Shown here piece after piece: positions 22,464 through 37,084 of a stretch of 64,000 nucleotides of DNA. The notes beneath the pieces were generated by a model. That model made no database searches. It was not told the origin of the DNA and saw nothing but the letters and a program-made list of their open reading frames with translations. Positions within the stretch are counted from its first letter, which is position 1, and every line of letters begins with the position of its first letter. Source of the DNA: Myotis daubentonii (lineage: Eukaryota > Chordata > Mammalia > Chiroptera > Vespertilionidae). Location: positions 15,733,715-15,797,714 of the forward strand of contig NC_081844.1 of assembly GCF_963259705.1 (NCBI RefSeq). The letters are read 5' to 3'. A program made the translations under genes and the position numbers.

Positions 22464-24893
22464 AATGTTGAGGGGGCAGTCCTAAAAGCTTCCTCATGGT
22501 ATTGTTTTTGTAAAGAATGAAGAAAACGAAGTATGTCCCCAGGGCCCCCATCACCTCATCTTCTGTGGGTACAGAAGCTCTGCAAGCCTGAAGCCTCCAG
22601 CAGTCCCCAAAAGAGGCTCAGCTCCAGCTCTGAGCCTGGAGCCCCACCCTCCAAATCCTTGTGGCTGTCAACAATATGTCCCTTCTGCAAGCTTTCAGGC
22701 AAAACCCACCTCGCTTAGAGCTGGCTGTCATTACCAAAGAAGTGGTAGTGCCCTCTACCAGGGAAGGCTGGCCAGGGAGAGTCCACCAGTGACCCACCCA
22801 TCTCCCGTGTGGCACCCCCAAATGGAAAGCAACTGAAGACCCTTGAGAGCACTGTCACTCAGGAGTAATCCCACCAGGGTGGGCCCTGTACATAGGTACC
22901 TGGTGCAATTTGAGGAACCCCAGACACTCTCTGTGCCCAGATCTCCCACTCTTTGTCACTGGGCCTGATATCCCACAATCAGACCTCATTCCACCAGCAT
23001 TTATGAGCACCTACAATTTTCTAGGCATCCTGCTAACCATTGGGCTTACATCCATTGGGTTGTGTATTACCCTCTCTAAGCATTTTCTTTTGAAATGCAA
23101 ATACCCTCGGAGAAGGGCAATGCATTAAATCACTAATACCCCTAAGTTAATTGGGGGTTTCTTTCTTTTAAAAACAGTAGAGAAAGCCTGGACATCTTTA
23201 GCAAAAAGGGGAGCTAAAGTTCAGAGGGCAGAGGTGAATACCGAGCTAGAAGCAAGACAGCAACAATCTGGCCTTTTTCTGTGGTTGATGTCTAGGGCCA
23301 CATCTCCCCCTTCCTTTATCCTTTCACCAAGACAAACACACCCACTGCCCCCACAAGCAGCCACGGTGCCCATAAGTGCACCTGGTAAAGCTAGCCAGAT
23401 TCCGGAGATCAGCCAGAGGCTGGGCGGCCTTGGCCCTGCTGCAGAGGGGTCTGGCCTGCCTTTCACCATCTCCAGGGTGAGGATGCCCTGAACTAGTGCC
23501 TACTTGCTCCCCAACAAGTCCAGGGCTTGGAGTTCAGGTAATTAAGCCCTTGGCAATCTCACCTGGGCCCGCCAATAAACCAGACAATCAACCCCAGCCC
23601 CTGTTCAGGGGGGAGAGAGAAAAGAAGGAGGGCAGGAAGGAGAGAAACTTTTTTCTATGCTGCATTCAAGGCTTGACAACCAGAAGGGAAAATGCTATTA
23701 GTCTACAAACAGCCACTCCAAATACCCACTCCATACCCAGGGTCTTCCCCTCCTGCCACAGAAGCCTGGTCTCCGTCTGCCACCATCATCGGGGTGACAG
23801 AGGACACCTGTGTGGGCTGCAGCCTGAACAGGAGCCAGGCAGTGAGGGCCTATACTTGCAGGGACAGGCTTTCCCAGCATGGCTCCTTCCACGGCAGAGG
23901 AGGGAGGGAAGGGCATCTGAATCCCCCACCCCACCCTGAAAGCCACAGCCACCCTCTAAAAATGTCTAGAAGGGTGCTACAGATGCTCTCTTTAGAGCAA
24001 CTGAGTGACTTCTTCGTACCTTGCCTGATTTCACCGCCAGCTCCGGAGGGTCCAGTCTGCCTGGGCTCCTACAGAAGACCATTCCTTAAGCATCTCTACT
24101 TTGGTGCAGTGCCCAGCAGGTGCCTGGCACTCAAATAGAACTTCCCTCTCCCCCCTAAATAATAAACATTAATAGTTCTGGTATATGATCACACTGATAT
24201 GGGATGGAGTTCCATACCTGGCACTTTTTACTCCCTATATCACTTACTCCTAAGACACACATGAGGAAAAGGCTTTTCTGTCGCATGGTAGGGTGGGGGA
24301 GAATACAATTGAACAGTAATAATTGTCATTTAGTGAGTGCTTGCTAAGGGAGTAGCCATAGTACTCTGAGGATTATCTAAGTTAATTTTTTCTAAAATAC
24401 TATTATTATCCCAATTTACAGACAAGGAAACTGAGGCTAAGAAAGAAATTTGTCCAAGATCACACTGAAGTTTTAATGAATACTTATTTAATTTAATTGA
24501 AGACTCCCATTTCATGTCAAGAACTAGTAGGAAGGAGGGAGAAGACATTTGTGTCCCCCCCCCCCCAAAAAAAACTATCCAATCTCACCAACATGTAAAC
24601 AGGCCCCGCGGGAACCCGGCAAGTCCTACTCGCTCTTCACCTTGCACGTAACAAGTCCAGCTAGCCTAAAAGTCTCTGGGCCGCCTCTGGAGAGGCTACA
24701 CTCCTCCACCGTTTGGGGGGGTGGGGGGTCCTGGAAGCTCTCAAGGATTCCAAACGTTCCCATTGCCTTTTCTAATGCGGGTCTCAACTGAACAAAACTG
24801 GGGGTTCTAGCTTCTCTCTTTCCTCCCCTGAGGAGAGGTTTCAACAGGTGGGGAGGAGGTGCATCACGGTAGAAGCCTGGAGGTCTCTTAATT
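22464..24893. other. Intergenic DNA
   Basis: No gene seen. A minus-strand MIR at about 24.32-24.47 kb ('gtgagtgcttgctaaggg', 'gacaaggaaactgaggcta'), a C/A run at 24.56 kb and a C17 run at 24894-24910 mark the edge of the CpG-rich EGR3 upstream block. Confidence 0.55.
24320..24475 (-). repeat. MIR SINE, minus strand
   Basis: 'tttagtgagtgcttgctaa', 'ttattatcccaatttacag', 'aaggaaactgaggctaaga' and 'ttgtccaagatcacactg': MIR in reverse complement. Confidence 0.85.
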
Positions 24894-24899
24894 CCCCCC

Positions 24900-27150
24900 C
24901 CCCCCCCCCCGCAGGCTGAGCTGTGCCTCTCGCGGGGAAACTTGGGCACTGCAGTCAATATGGGGGCCTGCAGTTCGCCCAAGGCCGCGGACCTCTTGGA
25001 GCCTCCGGGGCTGGCCCGCAGGAACCCGCGGAGAACCCCCGCCACCCCTGGGTCACGCGCAGCGGGAGGCGCCGCAGAGGGACCAGGTCTGGGGCTGGAG
25101 CGGCCGAAGCTCTCTGCTCAACGCCGCTCCCCGCTTCGCCCCTTCTGCCAGGTCCGTGGCCCACTGGCCGGAGCCGCTGGCTAATATTTCATGCCCCCAG
25201 ACTGCCTCCCTAGGTGACGCTACAGCCTGTGTGGTTCCTTTAAAGGCTGCGGGTTCCGCTCATCTTTCCTTTTCCACTGGATGCCAAAATATGCAAATCC
25301 GGGGACCGGAATCAGCAGCCAAATCAAGGAGAAGGGGCGCGGCCGACGCGTCACCGGATCCGCTCCTTGTATGGCTCTTCCCGGCTTGGCCCGCCGCCCG
25401 GCGACCCTCCCTGCAGCCGCCAGAGCCCCTCCTGCGCCCAGCCCAGCTCTCACTGCCGCCCACGTCCCCGGGCCCGCCGCCCGCCCCCCAGGGAGGGAGC
25501 CGGGGGCGGCAGGCGCTGCACGCCCTGATTCCGGCCGGAGCCCGGACCGCTGCAGAGCTGTCGCTCCCCGCGCCGCGCGGGCGGAGGAGAGCCCGGGGGC
25601 ACAGTGCTTCCCCGGTTTAGGTTGGGGAGCCTGGCGAGCGTGGCGGCAGGGGCGGGGGAGAAGGGGTTCACGGGCAGCGGGAATCCCTCCTTTCCTAAGA
25701 ACTGGAGAAGATCCGGGGGAGACTGGCCCCTCCCACTCCCAGTTCTCCGCGGAGTGAAATGGAGGGGAGGAAAGCGAGGTTGTCATCCACCCCCACCGCT
25801 ATGTGCAGCTCGGGAGTTCCTCCCACGCGTTCCCCGGCCCGCGTGGCCCTCCCACGGCGTGAGGCTCGGGGATCCTCTCTGCCTCCTTGTCAACACTCCT
25901 ACTCCCCCTGAGAAATGCACGTCTCCCCCAACCCGACTCCCCAGCGGGGGACACGGGATTCACCGCACCCACGCGGCCACTGAGGAGGGAATCCTCCCAC
26001 GCCAAGCCAGTGTGATTCGGGGTCGCTCCCCCACGCTCCCTTCCTCTCCTCCCCTTTCCCCGGGCCTGGCCGCGCGCGCTCCAGGAGCAGGCCTCGGGGA
26101 ACATATCAGCCGCCCCCGGGATCTGCTGCTACGGGAGGTGACAGCTCTCGGGTTGGCAAACAGGCGGCCTTTGACTGCAGGGCGTCAGGGACAGCCCTGT
26201 AGAGGGCGATGGTTAGGGTAGAGACCAGGGGAGGCCGCCGGGAGGCCAGCCGAGTGTCAGACTGTGAGCTCGGCAAGGTCCTGCTGCGACTCCGTGGCGG
26301 GCCCTTCCCAGGCAGCAATAGACAGCGGCTGCGCCCAAGCCTGCTAGGCCCTCCTGCCATTCCCTGGCCAAAGGGATGCTTGGGAACCGTTAGTGAAGTA
26401 GTCGAGGATTTGGTGCACGTGTTTCCTATCCGCTCAACTTCATTTTTTCTTCTTCAACAACAAAACCACACATCCTCGACCCCAAATGTGTGGGGTTCTC
26501 GCCTCCCGCGCAGCCTCTTTGCAGCTACGACTCTCCCCGCCAGGGCACTCAACCAGGAGTCAGTGCAGGGGGCACAGGGAGAGGCAGGGGTGTGGGCGGT
26601 GGATCAGAGAGATGGAGGTACAAAAGTTCTCGGCATTTGGGACCAGGTGTCTCTGACTCTCTGGAATCCTTCTCCGCGGAGGGACGCGCTTCCTTTCTCC
26701 TGGTCTCAGGCAAGGTCCTGGGCCCGAGAAAAGCAGCAAGGCAGAGTCGGCTGGGGCAGTGTCGGAGTGCACGCCTTCCGGGTTCCCCAAAAGTTCCCAG
26801 GCTGCAAAGGGACGTTGCCCGGGGTTTTCAATTCTCATTCTTCCTGCTACGGGTGTTGGAGCAAACCTCCTCCCGCCGCCCCCCCGCCCCCCCACACACA
26901 CACACTCGCGTCCGCGCCCCCACCCCACCCCGCTGTCCCAGAGGGTTCTCCTCGTGCAGACCCAAAATAAACATACAGGCAGTTATGGCTTTTTCAAATG
27001 CGCGCTACGTGCTTTACGCTTTGCGTTCAGTTGCATCCCTCTGTCCTCTCTCCTCTCGAATTGTCCTTTCTTCTCTTCTATTTCTCTTTTTTCAAGATCC
27101 GCGAGCGGTGCGGACGCCGCACGCTGGCGGCCGCCCGCTTCCTGCTTTCT
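24900..27150. promoter_or_regulatory. EGR3: CpG-rich upstream region of EGR3
   Basis: GC-rich sequence with many CpG dinucleotides, continuous with the EGR3 promoter and gene body (CpG-rich to about 30.7 kb) and free of SINEs or LINEs. Absence of transposons and CpG retention fit a broad, unmethylated regulatory domain around an immediate-early gene. Confidence 0.6.
25237..25374. promoter_or_regulatory. EGR3: CArG-box cluster about 2 kb upstream of the EGR3 start site
   Basis: CCTTTAAAGG (25237-25246) is an exact CC(A/T)6GG serum response factor site. CCAAAATATG (25284-25293) and CCTTGTATGG (25365-25374) each miss the consensus by one base. An octamer ATGCAAAT (25291-25298) overlaps the second. 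EGR family genes are classic SRF/ELK targets, so a distal serum-response module is plausible. Inference from motifs only. Confidence 0.4.
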
Positions 27151-27154
27151 AATG

Positions 27155-27290
27155 TTCCATTGTGAGGAGCTTCCATTGTGACGTCGCGCCCCTTCGGCTG
27201 GGCTTTGTCTGTCCATATATGGGCAGCTACGTCACGGAGCTTTCCCGGGGCTCAGATAAATAGGCTGGTGGAGTTCCCTGGCTGGGAGCT
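27155..27290 (+). promoter_or_regulatory. EGR3: EGR3 core and proximal promoter
   Basis: In order: two perfect copies of TTCCATTGTGA (27155-27165, 27171-27181), a CRE-like TGACGTCG (27179-27186), a perfect CArG box CCATATATGG (27213-27222), a second CRE-like TACGTCAC (27228-27235) and a TATA-like GATAAATAGG (27255-27264). CArG plus CRE next to a TATA box is the design of growth-factor- and calcium-responsive immediate-early promoters, which fits EGR3. The start site is expected about 30 bases after the TATA box, near 27290. Confidence 0.85.
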
Positions 27291-27762
27291 TTTGGGCAGC
27301 AGTGAGCTTGCTAGGAAGCGGCGGGGCTGGTGGTGGTGGTAGCAGCAGCGGCAGCGGCAGCGGCAGAGGCAGCGGCAGTGGCGGCGGTGGCGGCGGTGGC
27401 GGCGGTGGATCGGGGGGAGGGGGGGGCCCGGCGCGCGTCTGTTTGTAAGATCCATACTGAAGCCGCGTCCGACCCCCTCCACCGAGACCCCACCCCACCC
27501 CAGACCCCAACCCACCCCCCCGCACACGCCCCCCCACGCGACCCAGCCTCATAGGGCACCCGCCAGGCAACCAAGAAGATTACCCCCCTTTGCCCTCTCT
27601 CCCACCCACCCCCCAAAAAGAGAAGATCCCCTCCTCTGGCCCACCCCTTCCCCTTTTCCCTCTCTCCTCCCCCCCGAACTTTCCCTCTCGCATGCTTTTC
27701 CCCTGCACCACGGATCGCCTCTCGGATGCCGCCCGCCTGGAAGCTGCGTTAGGAGAGAGCGG

Positions 27763-27793
<31 letters not shown>

Positions 27794-27807
27794 AGCTCGG
27801 GAGTGCT
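27290..27807 (+). other. EGR3: EGR3 5' UTR (start inferred) with GCN/GGC repeats
   Basis: About 520 nt if the TATA box is used. It contains an impure AGC/GGC/GGT array (27330-27416), a C-rich middle and a GGC array (27761-27793). Two upstream ATGs are present (27692 and 27726). The GC-rich arrays could fold into stable structure and slow scanning. Confidence 0.65.

Positions 27808-27811
<4 letters not shown>
27692..27811 (+). CDS. Upstream ORF in the EGR3 leader encoding a glycine tract
   Basis: ATG at 27692 opens 39 codons: an N-terminal [20 protein letters not shown], a run of eleven Gly (GGC/GGT, 27761-27793) and SSGVL. It stops at TGA 27809-27811, which overlaps the EGR3 ATG (27808-27810) as ATGA. 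The uATG context is weak (C at -3, C at +4), so leaky scanning is likely. The stop/start overlap would also allow reinitiation. It lies in a different frame from EGR3. Whether it is translated is unknown; it exists only if transcription starts upstream of 27692. Confidence 0.45.
27726..27752 (+). CDS. Second short upstream ORF (8 codons) in the EGR3 leader
   Basis: ATG at 27726 reads M-P-P-A-W-K-L-R then TAG at 27750-27752, nested within the longer uORF in another frame. G at -3 is absent on the longer uORF; here -3 is C with C at +4, so the context is also weak. Regulatory role unproven. Confidence 0.25.
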   Translation: MPPAWKLR

Positions 27812-30270
<2,459 letters not shown>

Positions 30271-30788
30271 GGCTCGGGCCCCCAGATTCCCACATTTCCC
30301 CTCCAGTGTCTCCCTGCTGCTGCCCTAAAGCAGCGGGAGAGCTCGCCACGGAGGCGCAGGGGCCGCACTTGGGCCTCTCCATGGACTTAAGGCTCCTCGT
30401 CACTCTTGGACGTCCCCGGTTTCCACCCTTTCACACCGGCCAACAGTCGGGGGCCAGGGCAGAAGGCGCCTGCCTCTCGCTGTCTCCCACCCCCTTTAGC
30501 CACGGCGTGGAGGGGGAAAGAGTGGCGTCTAGCCCGCTTCGTTCAGTTCGGATCGTCTTGATCCAGGGGCCGCGGGGGGCGAGAGGGGGCCACACCAAGG
30601 ACTTGCGGGGGACTGAAGGCGGGGCCCACCCAAACCTCGCCTGACCTAAGCACCTCAATGGTCCCCATACGTCTCCCTCGGTTCCCCCTCGAAGACCTGA
30701 GAGAGGGGAGAGGGTAAGAAGCGCACCAAAGCGCAGAGCTTGCTGCCTGCCGCGCGCACGCCTGCGCGTGAGTGTGCGTGCTCGCGTG

Positions 30789-30791
<3 letters not shown>

Positions 30792-30845
<54 letters not shown>
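30792..30845. repeat. (TG)27 microsatellite in the EGR3 3' UTR
   Basis: Fifty-four bases of uninterrupted GT/TG within the inferred 3' UTR. A second (TG)n lies at 31414-31446. Likely polymorphic in length and able to adopt Z-DNA. Confidence 0.97.
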
Positions 30846-30846
<1 letters not shown>

Positions 30847-32909
30847 AGACTCTTGAGCTGAACTGGGCTATGTGCACCCCAAACTCTTCCACACATCGAA
30901 TCCCCAGGCCTCTGGGGAGACTGTCCCAGGCTGGGTGCCTGCACGCGGCCAGATGAGACGGGTCTTCCATCTGCTCAGAAATAATGTTTCTTACAGAAAT
31001 GCCTCGGATGCCACCGCGGCGGTGTGGCTACCGCCCCTTAAGCTTTGGCCCCTCAGAACCCCACTTTTTCCGAGCACTTCCCTATTAGGCCTCAGAGCAG
31101 TTTGATCTGCAGGGAGAAGGAGCAGCTATCACTGAACCTGCCTTTTTTTAAAAATGTATTTCCTCAGCCTCACTTTTTAAAATCTAGGTCCTGAGTTTGC
31201 CCTCTGCCCTTCCCCCACCCTCTTCTCCCTTCTCCCCTCCAAGCCTTCTCCCATCTCTTTCAAAATCTTTTACCAGAAAGGCAGGCCTCAACCAGCCACC
31301 CCATTTCACCATCTTTTTGTTTTCTCTCTCACATATTCTTCTTCCCATTGGTGGTGGGAACGCAGGCTCATTTTTGCCCCTGGCCACCAAATAGGTAGAC
31401 TTCAAATCTACATATATGGTGTGTCTGTGTGTGTGTGTGTGTGTGTACAAACACGTACACATACACATACATATAACATACACACAATACATATTCCTAG
31501 CAAAATAAAATCTCTAAGGTACTTGGCCATCCAGTGCAGTGCACTGGAATAAAGAGGATTTGTAGGCATATACATCTTTAAATGATTTATTTTTTATGAA
31601 AATTTTAACTGATGAAATATCTATGTATGTGTGTATTATGTATGTATATACACAAATCTATGTATGTATGTATACATATATACACATACACATCTCTGTC
31701 CAAATTTTCCTTAAAAGATATGGGGATTTTTGCATTAATCCATGTTGATTAATGAGGTGTATCTTTTTCATACCCCAATTTCACCTTCTTCCTACCCTAC
31801 CTCAACTCTTCTCAGGCACCCCTCCACCCCAGCCCTTCTCCACACAGGGGTGACTCTTTTGAAGTATAGTAGTAGGGAAGGTTGCTCTCTGACACAGCTT
31901 CCAGCACAGTCCTGACTGAATGTACTGTTCCCTATTCCCAGTGTTTCTCCTGTGGTCAGTAAGCTGCCCAGAGAGAAGGAACAAAGGTCTGGAGTTTACA
32001 GAATGTCTGTTTTTAAAGTCACTTTATGCATTACCCACCTTTTTTTTTTTTTTTTTTTTAAGAAAAAGAAAGCACTGTTTTTTCTTTGTTTTTTTGGTGG
32101 AGGAAAAATAATACTAAACGGAGTCCAGTGAAGGGGGATCAAAGAGCAGGGGGTTGTGGATTTCCAGGTACTTGGACTTTTTGTAGAAGGAGAGAGAAGA
32201 GAGGATGAAGTTTGCCAGGAGGGCTCATATTTTTTCAGCTGAGGGGTAAAATCTTTCTTTGCAGAGACAGTATTTTGCTGAATAGTTTTTATAATGTGAT
32301 GATTATTAAAAACAAAATTTTGGTCACTTCAAAGCCAGAAGGAGGAATCAAATATCCTTTAATATTTTTTCCTTGCTCCTCCTGGCTTATGCATGTCACT
32401 GCATGATAACTCTGAGTTTTCCTTTGTTTTAATAAAACTGTTCTCAGACATTTAAGCTAAACTAAGAGAAAAAAATAACTTTGTTGCCAAAAGGTTGTGC
32501 TATCCAGATTTTTTATATGTCTGCATGTTTAAAAAAAAACAGCAAAAGAAAATGCACTCTAACTTATGTGAACTGAGAGAAAAAAATCAGGTTTTAAACA
32601 GGAAAACCTATGGGGAATGATATTTTTTGGAAGACTTTTGTATAAAGTTGAGTACTTAGAAAAAAAGACAAACCAGATGTAATATATTTTGTGGATGTTT
32701 TTATTTCTTGGATTTATAGTACCTTATACTAAGGTTAAAAAATATGCTTGATATTGTGAAAAGGTGAAATTCTTCACCAACATTTCATCTGCTCCATTGT
32801 CACATTGTTATGCCAATATAATATAGTTAATGAAAACAGCATTTTTAAAAACTGAAATATTGAAATGGTGTAATGTTGTACCATTTGCACTGTGAGCAAA
32901 TGCTAATAC

Positions 32910-32935
32910 AGTAAATATATTGTGTTTGCTGACAA
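32910..32935 (+). terminator. EGR3: Probable EGR3 polyadenylation region
   Basis: AGTAAA (32910-32915), a recognised variant signal, followed by TATTGTGTTTGC. The unusual hexamer makes the exact cleavage site uncertain; TATAAA near 32.95 kb is an alternative. Confidence 0.4.
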
Positions 32936-35900
32936 TCAGCCGGCCTATAAATCTCCTTATTTTATTCCTTGTTTTCATAGCATAAAGTTTTGGTTTGGCC
33001 TGTTCTTTGTCTTGTTTTGTTTTTGGCTGGTGGTTGGTTTGGTAGGTTCTTATGCCTGGTTTTGCCATTCTTGCTCTGAAAATTCTCAGTGTGGAAATGT
33101 GGAATTTGGCATCATTGGAAGTTGGTCAGACTTTTGCGTGGTTCTGGTGTTTCCAGTGTTGAGTGTTCACTGTGGTTCCAAGAGAATAGAATTCTCCTCC
33201 ACCCTCTGGGAGCTTCAAACTGCTGGAAATATTAGAGAAACAGATAAACTTCTGGGATTCAGGGCCGGTGGCTGGAACCTTCTGGAACCCTTCTCTCTGG
33301 TTTTCAATGGGTATTTGAGGGTAGAAAGGAGGAGATGATCTGATTTATGAAATGTTTCTCTAATGGTCACTGGGAGCACCAGAGCAGGACCCCAGAGGAT
33401 CTCCACAGCCATTGTGAGTGGTGTTCTTGGTAAAACTTTTGAAGCTTGAAAAACAAGCAGAGACTTGCGAGAGGTTCTTCAAGGTTGGCCAGATAACCAG
33501 AGAGATTGGAAGCTCTTTTGTGGTCAGATAATTGGGGAAAGTTGGGTTTAATGTTCTGTAACTTCAACCCCGCTTGGGCAGGATTCTCCAGGCCTCACTA
33601 TTTGTAGCTGGGAAAGATGGTCTTAACTGAAAAACCCCTTTATGAACTACCCAGGGCTCTGATGCTTTTAAGAGAAGGGAGACCATTGGGATTTCGAGAA
33701 CACACAGGGAATGTTTTATACAGCATTAACCCTTCACTCCTTACAACTTTGTCCCTCATAAAAGTGATGCTTCCCCTCCCTGACCTTACTTCCCCAGAAA
33801 CTTCCCTGTCCTTAACTGAGGTTATTTGCCAGCCCTAAAGCTTTCTCTTGTAGAGATATGTACCTCCCATGTTCTTCCTGTGTCCACACTCCATCCTATC
33901 CCTTCACCCGATTTCCTGTAGGCTTTGGAACACTTTATCTCTGTGACACTTGTCGTAGAGCAGTCTTTGGACAAGTGAGCCCTGTCCCTCTCCCCTTCTC
34001 CCTGCCTCCCCTCGAAAACACCCACCTGGGCTTCTCGTCCATGCATTTCCCTATTATCTGCCTTAGCAGAGTTTAGGGGCGTGGTGTATGAGACTGAGCT
34101 ATGTAATGTAGCACTGCATCTGACTGGGAGGCACTGTCTCCGTGCCTGAGACCCCAACCAGGTCAGCCACACGGTGACAGAAATGTCGCTGCTCAGAAAC
34201 CGCTCTTGCTGCCCCAGTGCAGGCCCATCACAGTAAAAAATGCGGGTGGTATTTCTGGTTGGCTGTAGTTACCAAGAAGTTGAGGGCAGACTTGGGTGGA
34301 GGAGGTGGGCTGTGGCTTTAGAAAAGAATGTTTTTGAAGTGAGAGATCAATAAAGAGAATGCAGTATGGAATCTTAAAGTTTCTCACCCACACAATTCTA
34401 GGTCACTGGCTGCCATCTTGAATTCTCTTCTCTCACCTCATGAAACTTGCAAAATTTCAAACTACAACTTTGTGTACAGCCACAAGGAGGTGTCCTTTTT
34501 TTTTTTTTTTTAACAAAGAGAATACAAGATGGCCAAAAAGTCCTAGTGATTGAGTATATAATCCATTTCTTTGTTAAACTAGATTGTTCCTTCCAGATTT
34601 CTATGTGTTTTTTGAATGAATATTATCAAAGGAAGATAGTGTCACTGGGTGTCTTCTTCGTTAGCATCCAGCCTCGCCTACATCTTCTCCAATCAAACCA
34701 GGCCTTCAGAGTTGCACTTTCGTCAACAGTGTACTATGCTGCATGATTAATAAACTCACTTCCCATTGGTGCATATTACTCAACCCAACCTGGTTCAACC
34801 ACTGGGTTACTTGGCAATATGGAAGCCCGTCTAGCTGGCACCAGCCTGTGTGGTGTAATCTCTGATTCACACTTTGTAGCTAGATAAGGCTGCCTTTGAT
34901 GGCATCACTCCAGCAACCCAACCTGCCTGGGTTTGTAAATATGGGGAAAGGAAACTCAATCTGAAACAAAGGGATGAGGTGGAGAGATGGTGGAAGAAAG
35001 GCCTGGCTGGTAGAAGAAGGGGCTCAGGAGCAAAATCAGGCATTTATACATAAAAGAGGTAGAGGCCTCACTCTTTCCAAGCAACCCCTAAGGTGTTTGG
35101 GGATGAATGAAAGGATACCCCACATACATACACACATATCTTGAGAGTGGCATACTGAAGGCAATGACTCCACAAAGTTGTACTCAATGAACTGAAGTTA
35201 GATACAAATGAGGAGACACTTTGTGAGAACTGGGGGCAAGGAGTGGCATGTTTTTATATGGTGGTGGTGGAGGTGGTGGTAGTGATGGTGAGTATGTCTA
35301 TGTATTATTCACAAGTATATAAAAAGCAATAGCAAGGTGGATTCTGGTGAATTAAGGCAGTATCTTATGGCCAGTCACTACTGCTCCCCTTTTGCTAGTC
35401 TACAATTTGCCTGCTATAGATGAGGGGGTTGTGAGTTGCCTTTTCCTGGCCTTGATTGGCTCTCCTGGTGTCCTGGAATAATAAACCTAGGGAAAGTAGG
35501 AGGCCTCCATGTGTCCCAAAGACTAGAAATCATACTGGCAAAATCTTAACAACTAGGAGAAAATGATTTTCTAAATGGTGCCATGGGGTTTTAAAAATAG
35601 GTCGTAATCCTAAATCTATCCCAAGTGGTTCTTTTTAGAAAACCTACTCTTTGTGCAAAGAGGAATGAGGTCTCTAGAGGAATATATAATGCTCAAGGAT
35701 CCCAGTGAATCTCAGAGCCCCTTAGTCATACTAATCCCTGAGACAGCCCTGAGAACACAATCAGTCATCCACAGAGGTCTGACCTTGTCACCTGCTTCCA
35801 GCATCCCAGCTCTTGAAACTTCACCTCTCTCTCTGCTTCAAGGTTCCCCTCTACCCCACCTTTAATATTTTCAACGATTGGTCATTTTCACAACAAGAAC

Positions 35901-37084
35901 AGAAGTGTGATGAGGCTTTTCCGGACTTGCACTGAGTCTCTGACAGGTCCATGCCCAAGTAGAAAGGGACAGGTCCGAACTCTTCTGCCTGGGATCCTCA
36001 TTCCCCAACCTCATCATGGCTGCTTTGTCTGGGATCTGGAAGGGGCATCCTTGTCACCACCCCTGCTGGCCACCAGGGGCACAGTGTTCCTCTGCCCACT
36101 GATCTCCCTGTAAAAATACTATTTCTTCCATTTGGGCAAACACACAGATGGCTAGAAGAAAGGCTTCTGAACAATCTTACTAAGGAGCTAAAGCAAACAG
36201 AACATGACCACAAAGCCACAAACAAGAAGAATTCGAGAATACACGGTTCTAGATAGCAGTGGCTACTCAACAAAAATGTTTTTCTAGGTTGGTTGGGAGT
36301 TTGACCATCATATGGTTTCTTTAACATTGCCTAACCTTATTCTTATCTCCAGAGAGGCCCCCAGCACATTCTCTCCTGGCCAGGACTCCATAATCGTCCA
36401 ACCCTATCATTGCCCTAGTAATGTCCTCTGGGCCCTGCTCATTTTACATGGAGCATGATCCTGGGCTGGCTTTCCCTGGGAGACCTGCCCTGGGCCTTCA
36501 GCCATCTTTACCTTGAACCTTTCAGAGAGGCATCATGACCCAAACAGAAACAGACTGCTATTTTCTGACCCAGCCGACAACAGAGTTGAGTTCCCTCTTG
36601 GGTTACCCACTGAGTTCCTAGTTATAGTCTCAAGAACGCTTCTGCCTCTGAACTCCCTGGAGGAAAAGAGAAGTCTGGCGCCCCTGAGGCTAGGGACATC
36701 CCAGCCCTGCACAGGGGAAATTACCCTTGTCCATGGACTTGTATTCTCTGGGCTGGCTTGCCCCAGGGGGTGTCCCCACCCAGTCTCCAATAAAGGGAGA
36801 GAGAGTAGTGACCTGAACAGAACTGAACCTCTAAGTCCTTTATCTTCTTCTCAAAGATGGGATGCAAGAGCTCTGGCATTTTGCCCCTCCAGGTTGTCCA
36901 GGTGCCTAAAGGTCTTCCATTCCTCCTTGTTCCCTTCTCCCCACTACCTAAGAAGCTCAGGCCATGGGTACAGGAAAGCAAAAAAAAAAAACAAAAAACA
37001 ACTTCTGGTGCCTGTGTGATCCCAGGGTACTAAGGAAAGCCTTCTTTGGGGTGCTAGTTACTTACTCAGAAATTGAGAGGCAGT

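Larger units (their letters stand above)
30271..32935 (+). other. EGR3: EGR3 3' UTR (end inferred)
   Basis: About 2.66 kb following the stop. The first ~450 bases are GC-rich, followed by (TG)n and then an increasingly A+T-rich stretch with ATTTA pentamers (in 'aatgatttatt' near 31.58 kb and 'ggatttatag' near 32.71 kb). These fit the rapid decay of immediate-early mRNAs. Poly(A) signal candidates are AATAAA in 'gttttaataaaactgttctc' near 32.43 kb and the variant AGTAAA at 32910-32915, followed by GU-rich 'ttgtgtttgctg'. I favour the latter as the main end because it gives the expected transcript size. Confidence 0.65.

Noticed and set aside
34740..34760. AATAAA in 'gattaataaactcactt' as a distal EGR3 poly(A) signal
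   Set aside because: It would make the 3' UTR ~4.5 kb, longer than expected, and the intervening 1.8 kb lacks the A+T-rich 3' UTR character. Kept only as a remote alternative.
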